Assembly: GCF_001757995.1 (NCBI RefSeq)
Contig: NZ_LXLV01000066.1
Span: forward strand, 1-64,000
Length of the DNA: 64,000 bases
Source: Bacillus mycoides
Lineage (GTDB): Bacteria; Bacillota; Bacilli; Bacillales; Bacillaceae_G
Direction of reading: 5' to 3'
This document shows positions 37,600 to 46,631 of the stretch, one piece after another; the first letter of the stretch is position 1; every line of letters begins with the position of its first letter. The notes under the pieces were generated by a model. That model was not told the DNA's origin and made no database searches. It saw nothing but the letters and a program-made list of their open reading frames with translations. Made by a program: the position numbers and the translations under genes.

Positions 37600-37850
37600 A
37601 AAAAACCTCGCTCCCAAAAAGGGACGAGGTAAATTCGCGGTACCACCCTAAATTGACAGAACAAGTCTGCCCACTCATTAGTTATAACGATCAATTCTGA
37701 CCGGAACGCCTTTACATATAAATGGTCCTGGCGCCAACTCCAGAGGTGAATTCACTTCCATCTACCATAAGAATGCTTTCAGTCTACGGCACTCTCTCCC
37801 TATATGGCGATTTTGTAAGCTACTCTTCTCTATCAACGTTTTTCGTTATT
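37600..37850 (-). promoter_or_regulatory. pheST T-box riboswitch, Phe specifier
   Basis: The leader has a GAGUAG box, AGAGAG, specifier UUC followed by ACCUCUGGAGU (complement of 37748-37750), T-box GGGUGGUACCGCG and a terminator ACCUCGUCCC/GGGAGCGAGGU with a U-run at 37600-37605. Confidence 0.95.
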
Positions 37851-37907
37851 TAACTTTTATTGTATGTTCATTACAAACATATACTTCAACTTATTATAAG
37901 AAGTTTT

Positions 37908-38672
37908 TTATTTGTTCGCAACTGGGCTTTGTAAATAATACGTTAAAATCCCTGCTGCAACCGCAACATTTAATGATTCTGCCCCTCCGTAAATCGGAAT
38001 ATACAAGTTTTGATCACTTTTCGCAAGAATTTCTTGGCGTACGCCGCTTCCTTCATTTCCTACAATTAATGCAAAACTTCCGGCCGGTGTTACTTCACCA
38101 TACGGAACTCCATTTTCAAGAGCTGTTCCATATACAGGGACGTTACTTTCTTTTAACTTGTCCACCCATTCTTCTAAGTTCCCTTTTACAATCGGTAAGT
38201 GAAAAATAGAACCTTGTGTAGAGCGTAATACTTTACTATTATAAACATCAACGCACCCTTCTCCAAGCACAACGGCATGAATACCAGCTGCATCAGCTGT
38301 ACGAATAATCGTTCCCAAATTACCTGGGTCTTGAAGGCCGTCTAATAAAAGAAATTTCCCATCAGTAAGAGCTACTTCTTTCTCATGTTTCTCACAAACA
38401 GCAAATACGCCTTGCGTTGTTTCTGTTTCGCGAAGTACTTTTACAATTGCTTCAGGCACAATATACATTTCAACATCATTAACTGTCCAATCTTTCGGAA
38501 GATCTGTCTGATCTGAAACGATAAGTTCTGTTACAACTCCTGCCTTTAACGCTTCCTCTACTAAATGGAATCCTTCTACAAAAAATAAACCTTTGTTATC
38601 GCGCTCTTTTTTCGTCTGCAGCTTTTTCCACTGCTTCACACGCGGGTTTTGTACTGAATCAATGTTTTTCAT
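37908..38672 (-). CDS. ysgA: TrmH/SpoU-family RNA 2'-O-methyltransferase (YsgA)
   Basis: This 254-aa enzyme has an N-terminal substrate-binding domain and a C-terminal SPOUT knot with the three SpoU motifs: 'LQDPGNLGTIIRTADAAG' (~118), 'ALIVGNEGSGV' (~198) and 'IPIYGGAESLNVAVAAGI' (~221). It methylates rRNA or tRNA ribose; the target is unknown. The start is MKNIDSVQ, 11 codons into the longest frame, because a GAGAGGG lies upstream. It is divergent from sspI, near pheST as in other Bacillus. Confidence 0.87.
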   Translation of the reverse strand: MKNIDSVQNPRVKQWKKLQTKKERDNKGLFFVEGFHLVEEALKAGVVTELIVSDQTDLPKDWTVNDVEMYIVPEAIVKVLRETETTQGVFAVCEKHEKEVALTDGKFLLLDGLQDPGNLGTIIRTADAAGIHAVVLGEGCVDVYNSKVLRSTQGSIFHLPIVKGNLEEWVDKLKESNVPVYGTALENGVPYGEVTPAGSFALIVGNEGSGVRQEILAKSDQNLYIPIYGGAESLNVAVAAGILTYYLQSPVANK

Positions 38673-38787
38673 AATATGTATTTCCCTCTCTTCTTGTCTT
38701 ATCATTATAGCCTATTTTTCATACATATTTACATAAAAAAGAACAAAAACTAACGTCAGTTTCAATTCTGAAGAAGAGGTGAAGATA

Positions 38788-38997
38788 ATGAGTTTTAATT
38801 TACGCGGCGCTGTATTAGCGAATGTATCTGGAAATTCACAAGACCAATTACAAGAAACGATTGTCGATGCAATTCAAAGCGGTGAAGAAAAAATGCTTCC
38901 AGGTCTTGGCGTTTTATTCGAAGTCATTTGGAAAAATGCTGATGAAAATGAAAAACACGAAATGTTAGGAACACTGGAGCAAGGATTAAAAAAATAA
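38788..38997 (+). CDS. sspI: Small acid-soluble spore protein SspI
   Basis: This 69-aa protein ([21 protein letters not shown]..., '[17 protein letters not shown]') matches the SspI minor spore protein, which is made in the forespore and packed in the spore core. The start ATG at 38788 follows GAGGTGA; a GTG three codons earlier is possible. A terminator follows directly. Confidence 0.93.
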   Translation: MSFNLRGAVLANVSGNSQDQLQETIVDAIQSGEEKMLPGLGVLFEVIWKNADENEKHEMLGTLEQGLKK

Positions 38998-39002
38998 ACA
39001 CT

Positions 39003-39038
39003 AAAATGTCACCTTAGAAAAAACTAAGGTGACATTTT
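39003..39038 (+). terminator. sspI terminator
   Basis: A 15-bp perfect stem AAAATGTCACCTTAG/CTAAGGTGACATTTT with a 6-nt A-rich loop. Confidence 0.9.
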
Positions 39039-39172
39039 ATGTCTATAAAATTTTTCTTCTCCTAAACATTTCTACTTTACTAACGCGGATTGATGGAGTA
39101 CAATGTTCAAAATACATTTAAACCGATCGATTTTCTTCATATACATCATTAGATAAAAGGAGTGAATGTTTT

Positions 39173-39730
39173 ATGCACCGTATTACGCTTGAACAAGTTT
39201 TTAAACATCACATTACACAAAAATATGTAAACCGTTCTGGAATGGTCCACGCGATTGCTGTCGCTTACCATGCGTTTCACTTAGCTAAAAAGCATCGCGC
39301 CTCAGTCGATGCTGCGACAAAGGCTGGTTTCCTTCATGATATCGGACATCACACATGGTACAGTGAGGGAGAATGGGACTATGACTTGTATAAAAAGAAT
39401 GATATACATGCGATTAAAGGAGCAGAAAGAGCTCATAAATTGCTTATTAGATTAGGAGAACACCCGAAACTAGCAAAAGAAATTTCTGTTGCAATTCTTC
39501 TGCACACTGATTCTTTCCTACTAGAACAAACGCTTGAAAGAACACCTCTACAAAACGTTATTAAGTGGGCGGATGAAGCCGATGAAGAACCAGGTGGCGC
39601 ACATCACTACCGAACGATTTCTTATGAAAAAGCATTGAAAGCTATTCAGCAATTAGACCGATTGGTAGAGCGTGAATTACAAATAGAGCAATCGAAATCG
39701 AATAATAAAACAGAACATATTTACCAATGA
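39173..39730 (+). CDS. HD-domain hydrolase
   Basis: This 185-aa protein has an HD-type metal phosphohydrolase domain: His in 'MVHAIAVAYHA' (~25), 'GFLHDIGHH' (HD ~55), 'LLHTDSF' and a late Asp in 'KWADEADEE'. Proteins of this kind hydrolyse nucleotides or phosphoesters, and the substrate is not evident. RBS AAAGGAG precedes the ATG. It is monocistronic with its own terminator. Confidence 0.82.
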   Translation: MHRITLEQVFKHHITQKYVNRSGMVHAIAVAYHAFHLAKKHRASVDAATKAGFLHDIGHHTWYSEGEWDYDLYKKNDIHAIKGAERAHKLLIRLGEHPKLAKEISVAILLHTDSFLLEQTLERTPLQNVIKWADEADEEPGGAHHYRTISYEKALKAIQQLDRLVERELQIEQSKSNNKTEHIYQ

Positions 39731-39731
39731 G

Positions 39732-39766
39732 AAAGAGGCATCACTACAGAGTGATACCTCTTTTAT
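39732..39766 (+). terminator. Terminator after the HD-domain gene
   Basis: AAAGAGG-CATCAC / GTGAT-ACCTCTTT imperfect stem followed by TTTT. Confidence 0.8.
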
Positions 39767-39892
39767 TATTTTCCCCTAAAAAACGCACAGAATATTTCAA
39801 ATTTAAATCTTGTATGTAATATTTAAACGTAACCTTCCAAATTCAAATCAGCTATAATTTTATATATAAATATAAAGAGGTGATTTGAACAT

Positions 39893-40606
39893 ATGCAATC
39901 CGCTACACAAATTCCACACGAACAGAAAAACTCCATGTCATGGTTACAATTTCTTGGAGTTTTATTCATTCTCTTTCCGTGTCTCTCGTTAATAAATATA
40001 CTCTTTACATTTTTACCTATTGAGTTATATGGATACATTAACCCAGATACAAATAAACCCTTGCTTGAATCTATAAAAAATGTAAGTTATGAATTAGTTG
40101 CCCTACTTTTACTAATCGTATATATCATGAAATATCAACCACTGAAAGAACTAGTATTACCTACATTCGATTTTCGAGTTTTAAAATCTTTTCAGATGTA
40201 CATCTATGTTCTCATTTATTATGTACTCACCCTGTTTGTAGATATGTTTGTACTAGATAAATTATTCCCTTCATCCGTACAAGAACAGTCTGATGCATTA
40301 CAACTTTCAACACTAGAGCACTATCCACTTCTCTTACTTCTAGCTGGTGGAATTTTTGTACCTATTTTTGAAGAGCTTGTATGCAGAGGTATTCTTCTTC
40401 GTTTTTTCGAAGAGAAGTTTACCTTTTTGCCAGCTGCAATTCTCTCAAGTTTAATTTTCGGTATTGCTCATACGTACTCTGTGGGAGTTATGATTAGCGC
40501 ATTTATGACGGGAATATTTGCTTGTTTATTGTACAAACAAACTAAATCTATTATTCCCGCTATACTATTACATATTTTGACTAATATAATCGCCTTTTCA
40601 ATGTAA
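39893..40606 (+). CDS. CPBP-family intramembrane metalloprotease (CAAX/Abi type)
   Basis: This 237-aa protein has about six or seven helices. It carries the Abi motifs EELVCR (motif 1, ~161), 'FGIAHTYS' (motif 2 His, ~195) and 'HILTNIIAF' (motif 3, ~229), which form the glutamate/histidine active site. The family processes prenylated proteins in eukaryotes and is linked to bacteriocin immunity or signal processing in bacteria. The substrate here is unknown. RBS AGAGGTG lies upstream. Confidence 0.87.
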   Translation: MQSATQIPHEQKNSMSWLQFLGVLFILFPCLSLINILFTFLPIELYGYINPDTNKPLLESIKNVSYELVALLLLIVYIMKYQPLKELVLPTFDFRVLKSFQMYIYVLIYYVLTLFVDMFVLDKLFPSSVQEQSDALQLSTLEHYPLLLLLAGGIFVPIFEELVCRGILLRFFEEKFTFLPAAILSSLIFGIAHTYSVGVMISAFMTGIFACLLYKQTKSIIPAILLHILTNIIAFSM

Positions 40607-40636
40607 AAAAGAGGTATCATCACGATACCTCTTTTT
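40605..40636. terminator. Bidirectional terminator after the CPBP gene
   Basis: A 12-bp stem AAAAGAGGTATC/GATACCTCTTTT with a 5-nt loop. Confidence 0.88.
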
Positions 40637-40730
40637 ACTCTTTTATAACAGCTTCAAACTCTTCTTCCGTTAACACTTTTTGATCATTCGTATCGTTACT
40701 ACTCATTCCTATCAAATTATACATATTCAT
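40635..40730 (-). CDS. Possible 31-aa peptide
   Basis: An ATG complementary to 40728-40730 opens a frame MNMYNLIGMSSNDTND... ending EEEFEAVIKE, acidic and probably helical at its end. It stops at the shared terminator, which would suit a real transcript. There is no clear ribosome-binding site, so it may be chance. Confidence 0.3.
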   Translation of the reverse strand: MNMYNLIGMSSNDTNDQKVLTEEEFEAVIKE

Positions 40731-40795
40731 TAATAATATCCAAAATAAACCTCATGTTGTAAAATATAACTTAATTCATATAAAGGAGTTTACAT

Positions 40796-41170
40796 ATGTT
40801 TAGTATTATTTGGATGCTTTTTATGCCACTTCTCATGTTGTGCGGAATTGCTGGTGGTATTTTTTTAGTGGTAACCGGAATTATTCATCGTAAATTCCTT
40901 GCTATTTTAATGGGGATTATTTGCTGCTCATTCGTTATAATGCCTTTTATTTTTTTGAACAAAGGTATAAACGGAGAGAACGTTCTTCACATTCCAACAG
41001 TTCTATATTGGATACTCTTCTCTCTTGCTGGCTTATTCGCAGGAATGAATGGGGCACGTTCAAAAATTAATAGTATACGTAACATGGGATTCATTATTTT
41101 CTCGATAGGGCTGTTCACAGCTGTTTGTTATCAGCTCATGTCTATGCCTGATTCATCTTTCATTCGTTAA
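40796..41170 (+). CDS. Four-helix membrane protein, first of a tandem pair
   Basis: This 124-aa protein has four hydrophobic segments (~5-28, 34-54, 66-85, 98-115). It aligns along its whole length with the next gene product: 'GGIFLVVTGIIHRKFLAILMG' against 'VGIFLIATGIKYRNFFTFIAG', and 'YWILFSLAGLFAGMNGA' against 'YWCLFSLAGLLAIISGR'. The function and family are unknown. RBS AAAGGAG is present. It forms a two-gene unit. Confidence 0.7.
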   Translation: MFSIIWMLFMPLLMLCGIAGGIFLVVTGIIHRKFLAILMGIICCSFVIMPFIFLNKGINGENVLHIPTVLYWILFSLAGLFAGMNGARSKINSIRNMGFIIFSIGLFTAVCYQLMSMPDSSFIR

Positions 41171-41183
41171 GGAGTTATTGTAC

Positions 41184-41546
41184 ATGGAATCTACCGGATT
41201 ATTTATTTGGCTCATCTTAGCCCCTATTTTATTGTTATGTGAGATCATCGTGGGCATTTTTTTAATTGCTACTGGAATTAAATATCGAAATTTTTTTACA
41301 TTCATAGCAGGATTGACTAGCATATTGCTTATCGTTGTTCCTATCATTTGTATAGGTTATGGAATAGACATAGAGCAGATGATCCCAATTTCAGGAACTT
41401 TATATTGGTGTCTCTTCTCTTTAGCTGGACTATTGGCTATTATAAGCGGAAGACAAATATCAAGTATTCGTTCTATGGGGACGATTTTGTTTATAACAGG
41501 ATTATGCTCTGTGAGTGGTTATCATCTTTTATATCTCACTCTTTAA
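41184..41546 (+). CDS. Four-helix membrane protein, second of a tandem pair
   Basis: This 120-aa paralogue of the upstream gene product has the same four-helix pattern and the conserved 'SSIRSMGTILFITGL'. The ATG at 41184 (MESTGLF) is preferred because AAGGAG lies 9 bp upstream; a TTG two codons earlier is too close to that site. The gene starts 13 bp after its partner and ends at a bidirectional terminator shared with the efflux operon. Confidence 0.7.
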   Translation: MESTGLFIWLILAPILLLCEIIVGIFLIATGIKYRNFFTFIAGLTSILLIVVPIICIGYGIDIEQMIPISGTLYWCLFSLAGLLAIISGRQISSIRSMGTILFITGLCSVSGYHLLYLTL

Positions 41547-41551
41547 AAGAC

Positions 41552-41582
41552 AAAAAAGCAGGGAATTTAATTCCCTGCTTTT
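41552..41582. terminator. Bidirectional terminator
   Basis: AAGCAGGGAATT/AATTCCCTGCTT stem with A- and T-runs. It overlaps the end of the MFS gene. Confidence 0.88.
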
Positions 41583-43363
41583 CTATTTCGTTTATTGCCT
41601 GATGGTAAGAAGAACGATAACACCCAAGCAATACCGGCTAATATTGTTGCAATTAAGAAGGCATCATTAATACCGTTAATTGCAGATAGCTTTGAAATTT
41701 GTCCGAATAATAGTTGGGTGCTCATCGCATCTCCTGCTTGAGCTGATCCGGCTAATGCCGCTAAGCTTTGGCCCATACCGTGTACTTTATCAACTAAAAT
41801 TGGGTTTGACGTTGTTAACATATTGCCATAATCCGCTACGTGTGCAGTCGTTTGTTGCGTCATAAGTGTGATTAATATCGCTGTTCCAATTGAACCAGCT
41901 ACTTGTCTTGACGTATTTTGCGTTGCTGTACCGTGAGAAATTAATTTCATCGGCAGTGCGTTCATACCAGCTGTCATAATTGGCATCATAATGAATGACA
42001 TACCAATTGAACGTATAATATAATCCGTCATAATAACGCTATACGGAGTATCCATCGATAACGTTGTAAATTTATATGTCGCAAATGTTGTAATGGCTAA
42101 TCCGACAATTGCTAACGGACGAATACCATACTTATCAAATAGTTTCCCTGCAACTGGCCCCATGATCCCCATAATTAATGATCCTGGAAGGAGTAGTAGA
42201 CCAGATTCCATCGGCGTAAACCCGCGAATATTTTGCAGATATACAGGAAGTAATAGCATACCTCCGAATAACGCCATCGTTACGATTGCATTTATTACTA
42301 ATGTGAAAGTAAATACTGGATATTTAAACACTTGTAAATCAAGCATTTTATTGTCCGTTGTTAACTCTCTCCAAATAAATACCGCTAAACCAATGACACC
42401 GATAATAAGTGTTATAACAACTTCTGCACTAGTCCAGCCATTATTTCCAGCTTCACTAAATCCGTACAGTAAACTACCTAGTCCAATACTTGAACTAATA
42501 ACACCGAATACATCTAACTTTGTTTTAGACACTGGCTGAGCTAGTGTAAAGAATTTTAAAGATAAGAACGTAATAATTAAACCGATAACAAACATCCCAT
42601 AGAACATTAAGTTCCAGCTATAGTTTTCAATTACCCAACCTGTTACAGTTGGTCCGATAGCTGGCGCTAAAATCATTGCAACCCCAAGTAATCCCATCGC
42701 CGCTCCGCGTTTATTAGGCGGGAATAATGTCATGAAGATATTCATACCAACTGGCATTAAAATACCTGCACCAACCGCTTGAATAACACGGCCTGTCATC
42801 ATCATTGTGAAGTTTCCTGATGTAGCACAAATGATAGATCCTACAGTGAAGAATAACATTGCTGCTACGAATAATTTACGATACGTAAACCGTGAAACTA
42901 AAAATGCACTAATCGGTACTAAAATTCCGTTTACAAGCATGAAGCCTGTAATTAACCATTGTGCTGTTGAAGTTGATACGTTAAATTCATTCATTAATGG
43001 AGGCAATGCAACATTAATGATCGTTTGGTTTAAAATAGAAACGAACATACCGAGAATTAATACAGCTACAACTGCCTTTACATTCACATTCTCTACCGGC
43101 AATTGTCTCTTCAGCATTTCTTTTTCCTGTTTTACTTGCTCTTCTTGCTTCCCTGTTTCTAATTCAACTACGTTAGAAGCTTCTGTTTCTTGTTTTGGTT
43201 CAAGTTCTTTCTCTACTGTTTCTGCTTGACTTACTTCTATCTTACTTACGGCTGGGACTTGTTCTTCTCCCATATTCGTTTTTTTCTTTCGTAAAAGACG
43301 ATTTACAAGGAAGAAGACGATTATACAAAATAGTGCATATCCTACAATTGCAATTGAGGACAT
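41567..43363 (-). CDS. DHA2-type MFS multidrug efflux transporter, EmrB-like, with N-terminal extension
   Basis: This 598-aa protein carries a 14-helix EmrB/QacA transporter from about residue 95 ('VLILGMFVSILNQTIINVALPPL', motif C 'GVAMILAPAIGPTVTGWV'). It is preceded by an unusual extra segment: one transmembrane helix (residues ~4-22), a basic RKKK cluster and a Glu/Gln-rich linker (~30-88). EmrB proteins pump hydrophobic drugs with a proton and work with EmrA-type adaptors. The adaptor gene ends 12 bp upstream. Regulation by the divergent TetR gene is likely. Confidence 0.9.
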   Translation of the reverse strand: MSSIAIVGYALFCIIVFFLVNRLLRKKKTNMGEEQVPAVSKIEVSQAETVEKELEPKQETEASNVVELETGKQEEQVKQEKEMLKRQLPVENVNVKAVVAVLILGMFVSILNQTIINVALPPLMNEFNVSTSTAQWLITGFMLVNGILVPISAFLVSRFTYRKLFVAAMLFFTVGSIICATSGNFTMMMTGRVIQAVGAGILMPVGMNIFMTLFPPNKRGAAMGLLGVAMILAPAIGPTVTGWVIENYSWNLMFYGMFVIGLIITFLSLKFFTLAQPVSKTKLDVFGVISSSIGLGSLLYGFSEAGNNGWTSAEVVITLIIGVIGLAVFIWRELTTDNKMLDLQVFKYPVFTFTLVINAIVTMALFGGMLLLPVYLQNIRGFTPMESGLLLLPGSLIMGIMGPVAGKLFDKYGIRPLAIVGLAITTFATYKFTTLSMDTPYSVIMTDYIIRSIGMSFIMMPIMTAGMNALPMKLISHGTATQNTSRQVAGSIGTAILITLMTQQTTAHVADYGNMLTTSNPILVDKVHGMGQSLAALAGSAQAGDAMSTQLLFGQISKLSAINGINDAFLIATILAGIAWVLSFFLPSGNKRNRKAGN

Positions 43364-43375
43364 CTCATCTCCCCC

Positions 43376-44029
43376 TTACTTATGAATACGAACTGACACA
43401 TTCATTCCAGGAACAATATTTACTGATTTACTATGATCTAAAGAAATTTTAACTGGTACAACTTGCTTTACTTTCGTATAGTTCGCTGTTGCGTTACTTG
43501 ATGGTAACATCGAGAATGTATTCGCTGTTGTTAATCCAACTTGTTCTACTTTCCCTGTTAACGTTGTATCTGGGTATGCGTCTACATACACATCTACTGT
43601 TTGGCCTTTTTGAACATCATCAATAGTTGTCTCTTCAATGTTTGCTGTTACCCATAAATTGCTCATATCAAATGCGTATGCAATTGGGCTACCTGCTCCA
43701 ACGAACGCATTTGTTGTTGCGTTTGATTGTACAACTGTAGCATTTTGCGGAATTGTTACGTCTACTGTTTGTTCACCATTTGCTCCCGCTACAGTGACAG
43801 CACCTAATTTATCGTTTTCATTGTAGTTTTTTCCTACTTCAGCTTTCCAGTCTGTTAACTTACCTGCTACTGGTGATGCAATCGGAATTACCTTTCCGTC
43901 AATTTTTGCATTGTCTGTTTTTAAATAATTTTCTGCTTGATTGTAGTAGTAATAACCGCCGATACCGCCGCCAACTAATACAATTAATGTGATAATGTTG
44001 ATAATTACCATTCTTCGAAACTGATTCAT
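43376..44029 (-). CDS. EmrA/HlyD-family efflux adaptor
   Basis: This 217-aa adaptor has one N-terminal transmembrane helix (~5-27), a biotinyl-lipoyl-like half motif ('KIDGKVIPIASPVAGKLTDW'), almost no coiled coil, and a beta-barrel domain ('VTANIEETTIDDVQKGQTVDVYVDAYP'). Such short adaptors are common in Gram-positive bacteria. The start is MNQFRRM with GGAGAGG 6 bp upstream. It is the first gene of the efflux operon, behind a leader terminator and TetR operator. Confidence 0.9.
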   Translation of the reverse strand: MNQFRRMVIINIITLIVLVGGGIGGYYYYNQAENYLKTDNAKIDGKVIPIASPVAGKLTDWKAEVGKNYNENDKLGAVTVAGANGEQTVDVTIPQNATVVQSNATTNAFVGAGSPIAYAFDMSNLWVTANIEETTIDDVQKGQTVDVYVDAYPDTTLTGKVEQVGLTTANTFSMLPSSNATANYTKVKQVVPVKISLDHSKSVNIVPGMNVSVRIHK

Positions 44030-44132
44030 TGCATTCCTCTCCTTATATCGCATATAATTTTTTTCTAAACTATTTATATCCTTAGTGTTTATATTGTTTA
44101 ATTGTTAATTATATTAACCTTTAAACAAAAAA

Positions 44133-44183
44133 AGCACACCTTTTACGACGCAAACTATGTTTTGTCTGCATCCTAGCGGTGCT
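44133..44183 (-). terminator. Leader terminator upstream of emrA
   Basis: On the minus strand AGCACC...GGTGTGCT encloses a 9-bp helix (GATGCAGAC with GTTTGCGTC, two G-U pairs) and is followed by seven T (44127-44133). It lies between the likely emrA promoter (TTGTAG at 44231-44236, 16 bp, TATAAT at 44209-44214) and emrA, so it could attenuate the operon. Confidence 0.65.
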
Positions 44184-44254
44184 GATTTCTAAAGGACTAT
44201 CGTTTATAATTATAAATAATTATCCCGAATCTACAACCAACAATTTAAATCTAT

Positions 44255-44272
44255 ATGTTGTTTAAACAACAT
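44255..44272. promoter_or_regulatory. TetR operator palindrome
   Basis: ATGTTGTTTAAACAACAT is a perfect 18-bp palindrome between the divergent tetR and emrA genes. It ends 19 bp from the emrA -35. A half site TTGTTGTTTAAG follows at about 44285. This is the expected operator of the adjacent TetR protein. Confidence 0.75.
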
Positions 44273-44325
44273 TACACTACACATTTGTTGTTTAAGTTTT
44301 AAAAATTAAACGAGGTGAAGTAAAA

Positions 44326-44943
44326 ATGTCTATTAAAAATACAAATGATCCACGTGTAAAACGAACGAGACAACTCATACAGGATGCTTTTGTCGCTTTA
44401 GTAGGCGAAAAGGGCTTCGAAAATGTAACTGTGCAACATATCGCGGAACGTGCTCCTGTAAATCGTGCTACATTTTATAGCCATTACCATGATAAATATG
44501 ATTTATTAGAAAAAAGCATAGAAGAAATGTTAGAAAAACTAGCTGCAGTAATTAAACCACAAAATCGAAATAAAGAAGATTTTCAGCTCGCTTTTGATTC
44601 ACCGCATCCAACTTTTTTAGCTTTGTTTGAGCATATCGCAGAAAATACTAATTTCTATAACGTTATGCTCGGCGATAAGGCAGCTGGAAACTATTCTTAT
44701 AAAATGATGAAAACAATTCAAACACATTTAACATTAAGCTTATCTATTTCCCAGCCAGATGATGAAGACCTTATGGTCCCTCGTGATATTCTTATTAGTT
44801 ATGTTACAGGCGCTCATATCGGAATGATTATGTCATGGTTAAAAAGAGGCATGATTTATACCCCGCATTTCATGGCAATGCAATTAACTCGCTTAATTAT
44901 TTTAGGAGCTCATACTGCAGCAGGATTAGAAAGACCGTTTTAA
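44326..44943 (+). CDS. TetR-family repressor of the efflux operon
   Basis: This 205-aa regulator has an N-terminal helix-turn-helix ('ALVGEKGFENVTVQHIAERAPVNRATFYSHYHDKYDLLEKSIEEM', ~20-65) and a TetR_C ligand domain. It is divergent from emrAB, with a perfect palindrome between them, so autorepression and drug-induced release are likely. The ligand is unknown. Confidence 0.88.
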   Translation: MSIKNTNDPRVKRTRQLIQDAFVALVGEKGFENVTVQHIAERAPVNRATFYSHYHDKYDLLEKSIEEMLEKLAAVIKPQNRNKEDFQLAFDSPHPTFLALFEHIAENTNFYNVMLGDKAAGNYSYKMMKTIQTHLTLSLSISQPDDEDLMVPRDILISYVTGAHIGMIMSWLKRGMIYTPHFMAMQLTRLIILGAHTAAGLERPF

Positions 44944-44948
44944 AAATG

Positions 44949-44982
44949 AAAAAAGCGAAGGAGGTTATCCTTCGCTTTTTTC
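44949..44982. terminator. Bidirectional terminator
   Basis: AAAAAGCGAAGGA / TCCTTCGCTTTTTT stem between tetR and the M42 peptidase gene. Confidence 0.88.
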
Positions 44983-44984
44983 TA

Positions 44985-46070
44985 TTAATTAAATGTAATG
45001 TTATGTACAGCCTCTTTATCAAGACGTTTAATAACTTCTACAATTAACTTCACTGCGTTTTCATAATCATCACGATGTAACATCGCTGCATGAGAATGAA
45101 TGTAGCGTGTCGCAATCGTAATTGCCATAGATGGGATACCATTTACAGAAATGTGAATTGCTCCTGCATCCGTTCCCCCGCCCGCTACAGAATCATACTG
45201 ATATGGAATTTGTAATTCATCAGCAACATCAACAACGAAATCACGTAAACCTGTATGACCAATAACAGAAGCATCATATAGAATAATCTGCGGACCATCG
45301 CCCATTTTACTTTGTGCTTCTTTTGCCGTTACACCTGGTGTATCACCAGCAATACCTACATCTACTGCGAATGCGATATCTGGCTTAATATAGTTTGCAG
45401 ATGTTTTCGCACCACGAAGACCAACTTCTTCTTGTACAGTCCCAACGCCGTATACAACGTTTGGATGCTTTTCATCTTTTAATTGTTTTAATACGTCAAT
45501 TGCAATTGCACAGCCAATTCGGTTATCCCATGCTTTTGCAAGTAACATCTTTTCATTCTTCATCACTTGGAATTCGAAGTACGGTACAACTTGATCTCCT
45601 GGTCGTATGCCCCACTCCATCGCTTCTTCTTGGCTAGAAGCACCAATATCGATGAACATGTCTTTAATTTCAACTGGCTTTTTACGAGCTTCTGGAGGTA
45701 AAATGTGCGGTGGTTTTGAACCAATTACACCTGTTACATCTCCTTTACGCGTTACAATCGTTACGCGCTGTGCAAGCATAACTTGCGACCACCAGCCACC
45801 AACCGTTTGGAAACGAAGGAAGCCTTTGTCATCAATTTGCGTAATCATAAAGCCAACTTCATCTAAATGACCTGCAACCATAATTTTCGGGCCGTTTTCT
45901 TCCCCAACTTTTTTTGCAACTAAACTTCCTAAATTATCAGTAGAAAGTTCGTCAGCAAACGGCTCAATATATTTCTTCATTACTTCACGTGGTTCGCGCT
46001 CGTTACCCGCAATGCCGCGTGCGTCTGTTAATTCTTTTAGCATTGTCAATGTCTCGTCTAATTTTGTCAT
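44985..46070 (-). CDS. ysdC: M42-family aminopeptidase (YsdC/FrvX-like)
   Basis: This 361-aa cytosolic metallo-aminopeptidase has the two-metal ligands in '[12 protein letters not shown]' (His/Asp ~65), '[10 protein letters not shown]' (bridging Asp ~180), '[12 protein letters not shown]' (catalytic EE ~213), '[10 protein letters not shown]' and '[10 protein letters not shown]'. It forms tetrahedral dodecamers in the family and may also act as an endoglucanase-type protein by annotation habit. The ATG at 46070 is preferred, with GGAGG 9 bp upstream. Confidence 0.9.
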   Translation of the reverse strand: MTKLDETLTMLKELTDARGIAGNEREPREVMKKYIEPFADELSTDNLGSLVAKKVGEENGPKIMVAGHLDEVGFMITQIDDKGFLRFQTVGGWWSQVMLAQRVTIVTRKGDVTGVIGSKPPHILPPEARKKPVEIKDMFIDIGASSQEEAMEWGIRPGDQVVPYFEFQVMKNEKMLLAKAWDNRIGCAIAIDVLKQLKDEKHPNVVYGVGTVQEEVGLRGAKTSANYIKPDIAFAVDVGIAGDTPGVTAKEAQSKMGDGPQIILYDASVIGHTGLRDFVVDVADELQIPYQYDSVAGGGTDAGAIHISVNGIPSMAITIATRYIHSHAAMLHRDDYENAVKLIVEVIKRLDKEAVHNITFN

Positions 46071-46139
46071 TGCCAACACCCTCCTTTTTCTTCAGTCACT
46101 TTATTATACAAAATGAAATTGAAATATTCAAAAATTAAA

Positions 46140-46631
46140 TTAGTATCCTTGTGTTTGACGCTGATGATTTACTTCATTTTTATCTAAATATGCTTTTTCA
46201 ATTTCTTCTTGTTCAAATTCAAGCGCTTGTCCAAGGCGAAGATAGCTTGTAAACAGTTCAATATAGTTCGTAATAGAAGGTTGATCTGTAAAACGAATCA
46301 CTTTCGCATATGTGTCTAAGAAAATTTCTACTTGTGTTTTATTCGTTTGCGCACATTTATAGAATAAGAAGTTTTTATCAATTCCTAAATCGATTCCGAT
46401 TGATAAAATAAAATGTAAACCATCTACATATTCTTCTAATATTACTTCACGTTCTGATGCCGGTTTATTGCTCCAATATTTAAAACAACGTGTTTCATTT
46501 GCAAGTTCTCCAATTTCTACAAGAAGAGCTAACATTTTTTCTTTTAACAATTTCTTCGGTTGTAAGTCATGTTCTTTCACAATACGGTCATCTAATTCTT
46601 TTTGTAATTTAAATAGTTGTAGTAAGTCCAT
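46140..46631 (-). CDS. All-alpha dUTP diphosphatase (dUTPase)
   Basis: This 163-aa protein has the helical NTP-pyrophosphohydrolase motifs: 'LALLVEIGELANETRCFKYW' (ExxE-type metal site) and 'EEYVDGLHFILSIGID' (ExxD). These are typical of the dimeric MazG-like dUTPase family. It hydrolyses dUTP to dUMP, keeping uracil out of DNA. The start is MDLLQL with GGAGGAGG upstream. Confidence 0.87.
   Translation of the reverse strand: MDLLQLFKLQKELDDRIVKEHDLQPKKLLKEKMLALLVEIGELANETRCFKYWSNKPASEREVILEEYVDGLHFILSIGIDLGIDKNFLFYKCAQTNKTQVEIFLDTYAKVIRFTDQPSITNYIELFTSYLRLGQALEFEQEEIEKAYLDKNEVNHQRQTQGY

Noticed and set aside
37574-37678. 35-codon N-terminal extension of PheS
   Set aside because: It lies inside the T-box terminator and antiterminator and lacks a ribosome site; MEARLKEL has one.
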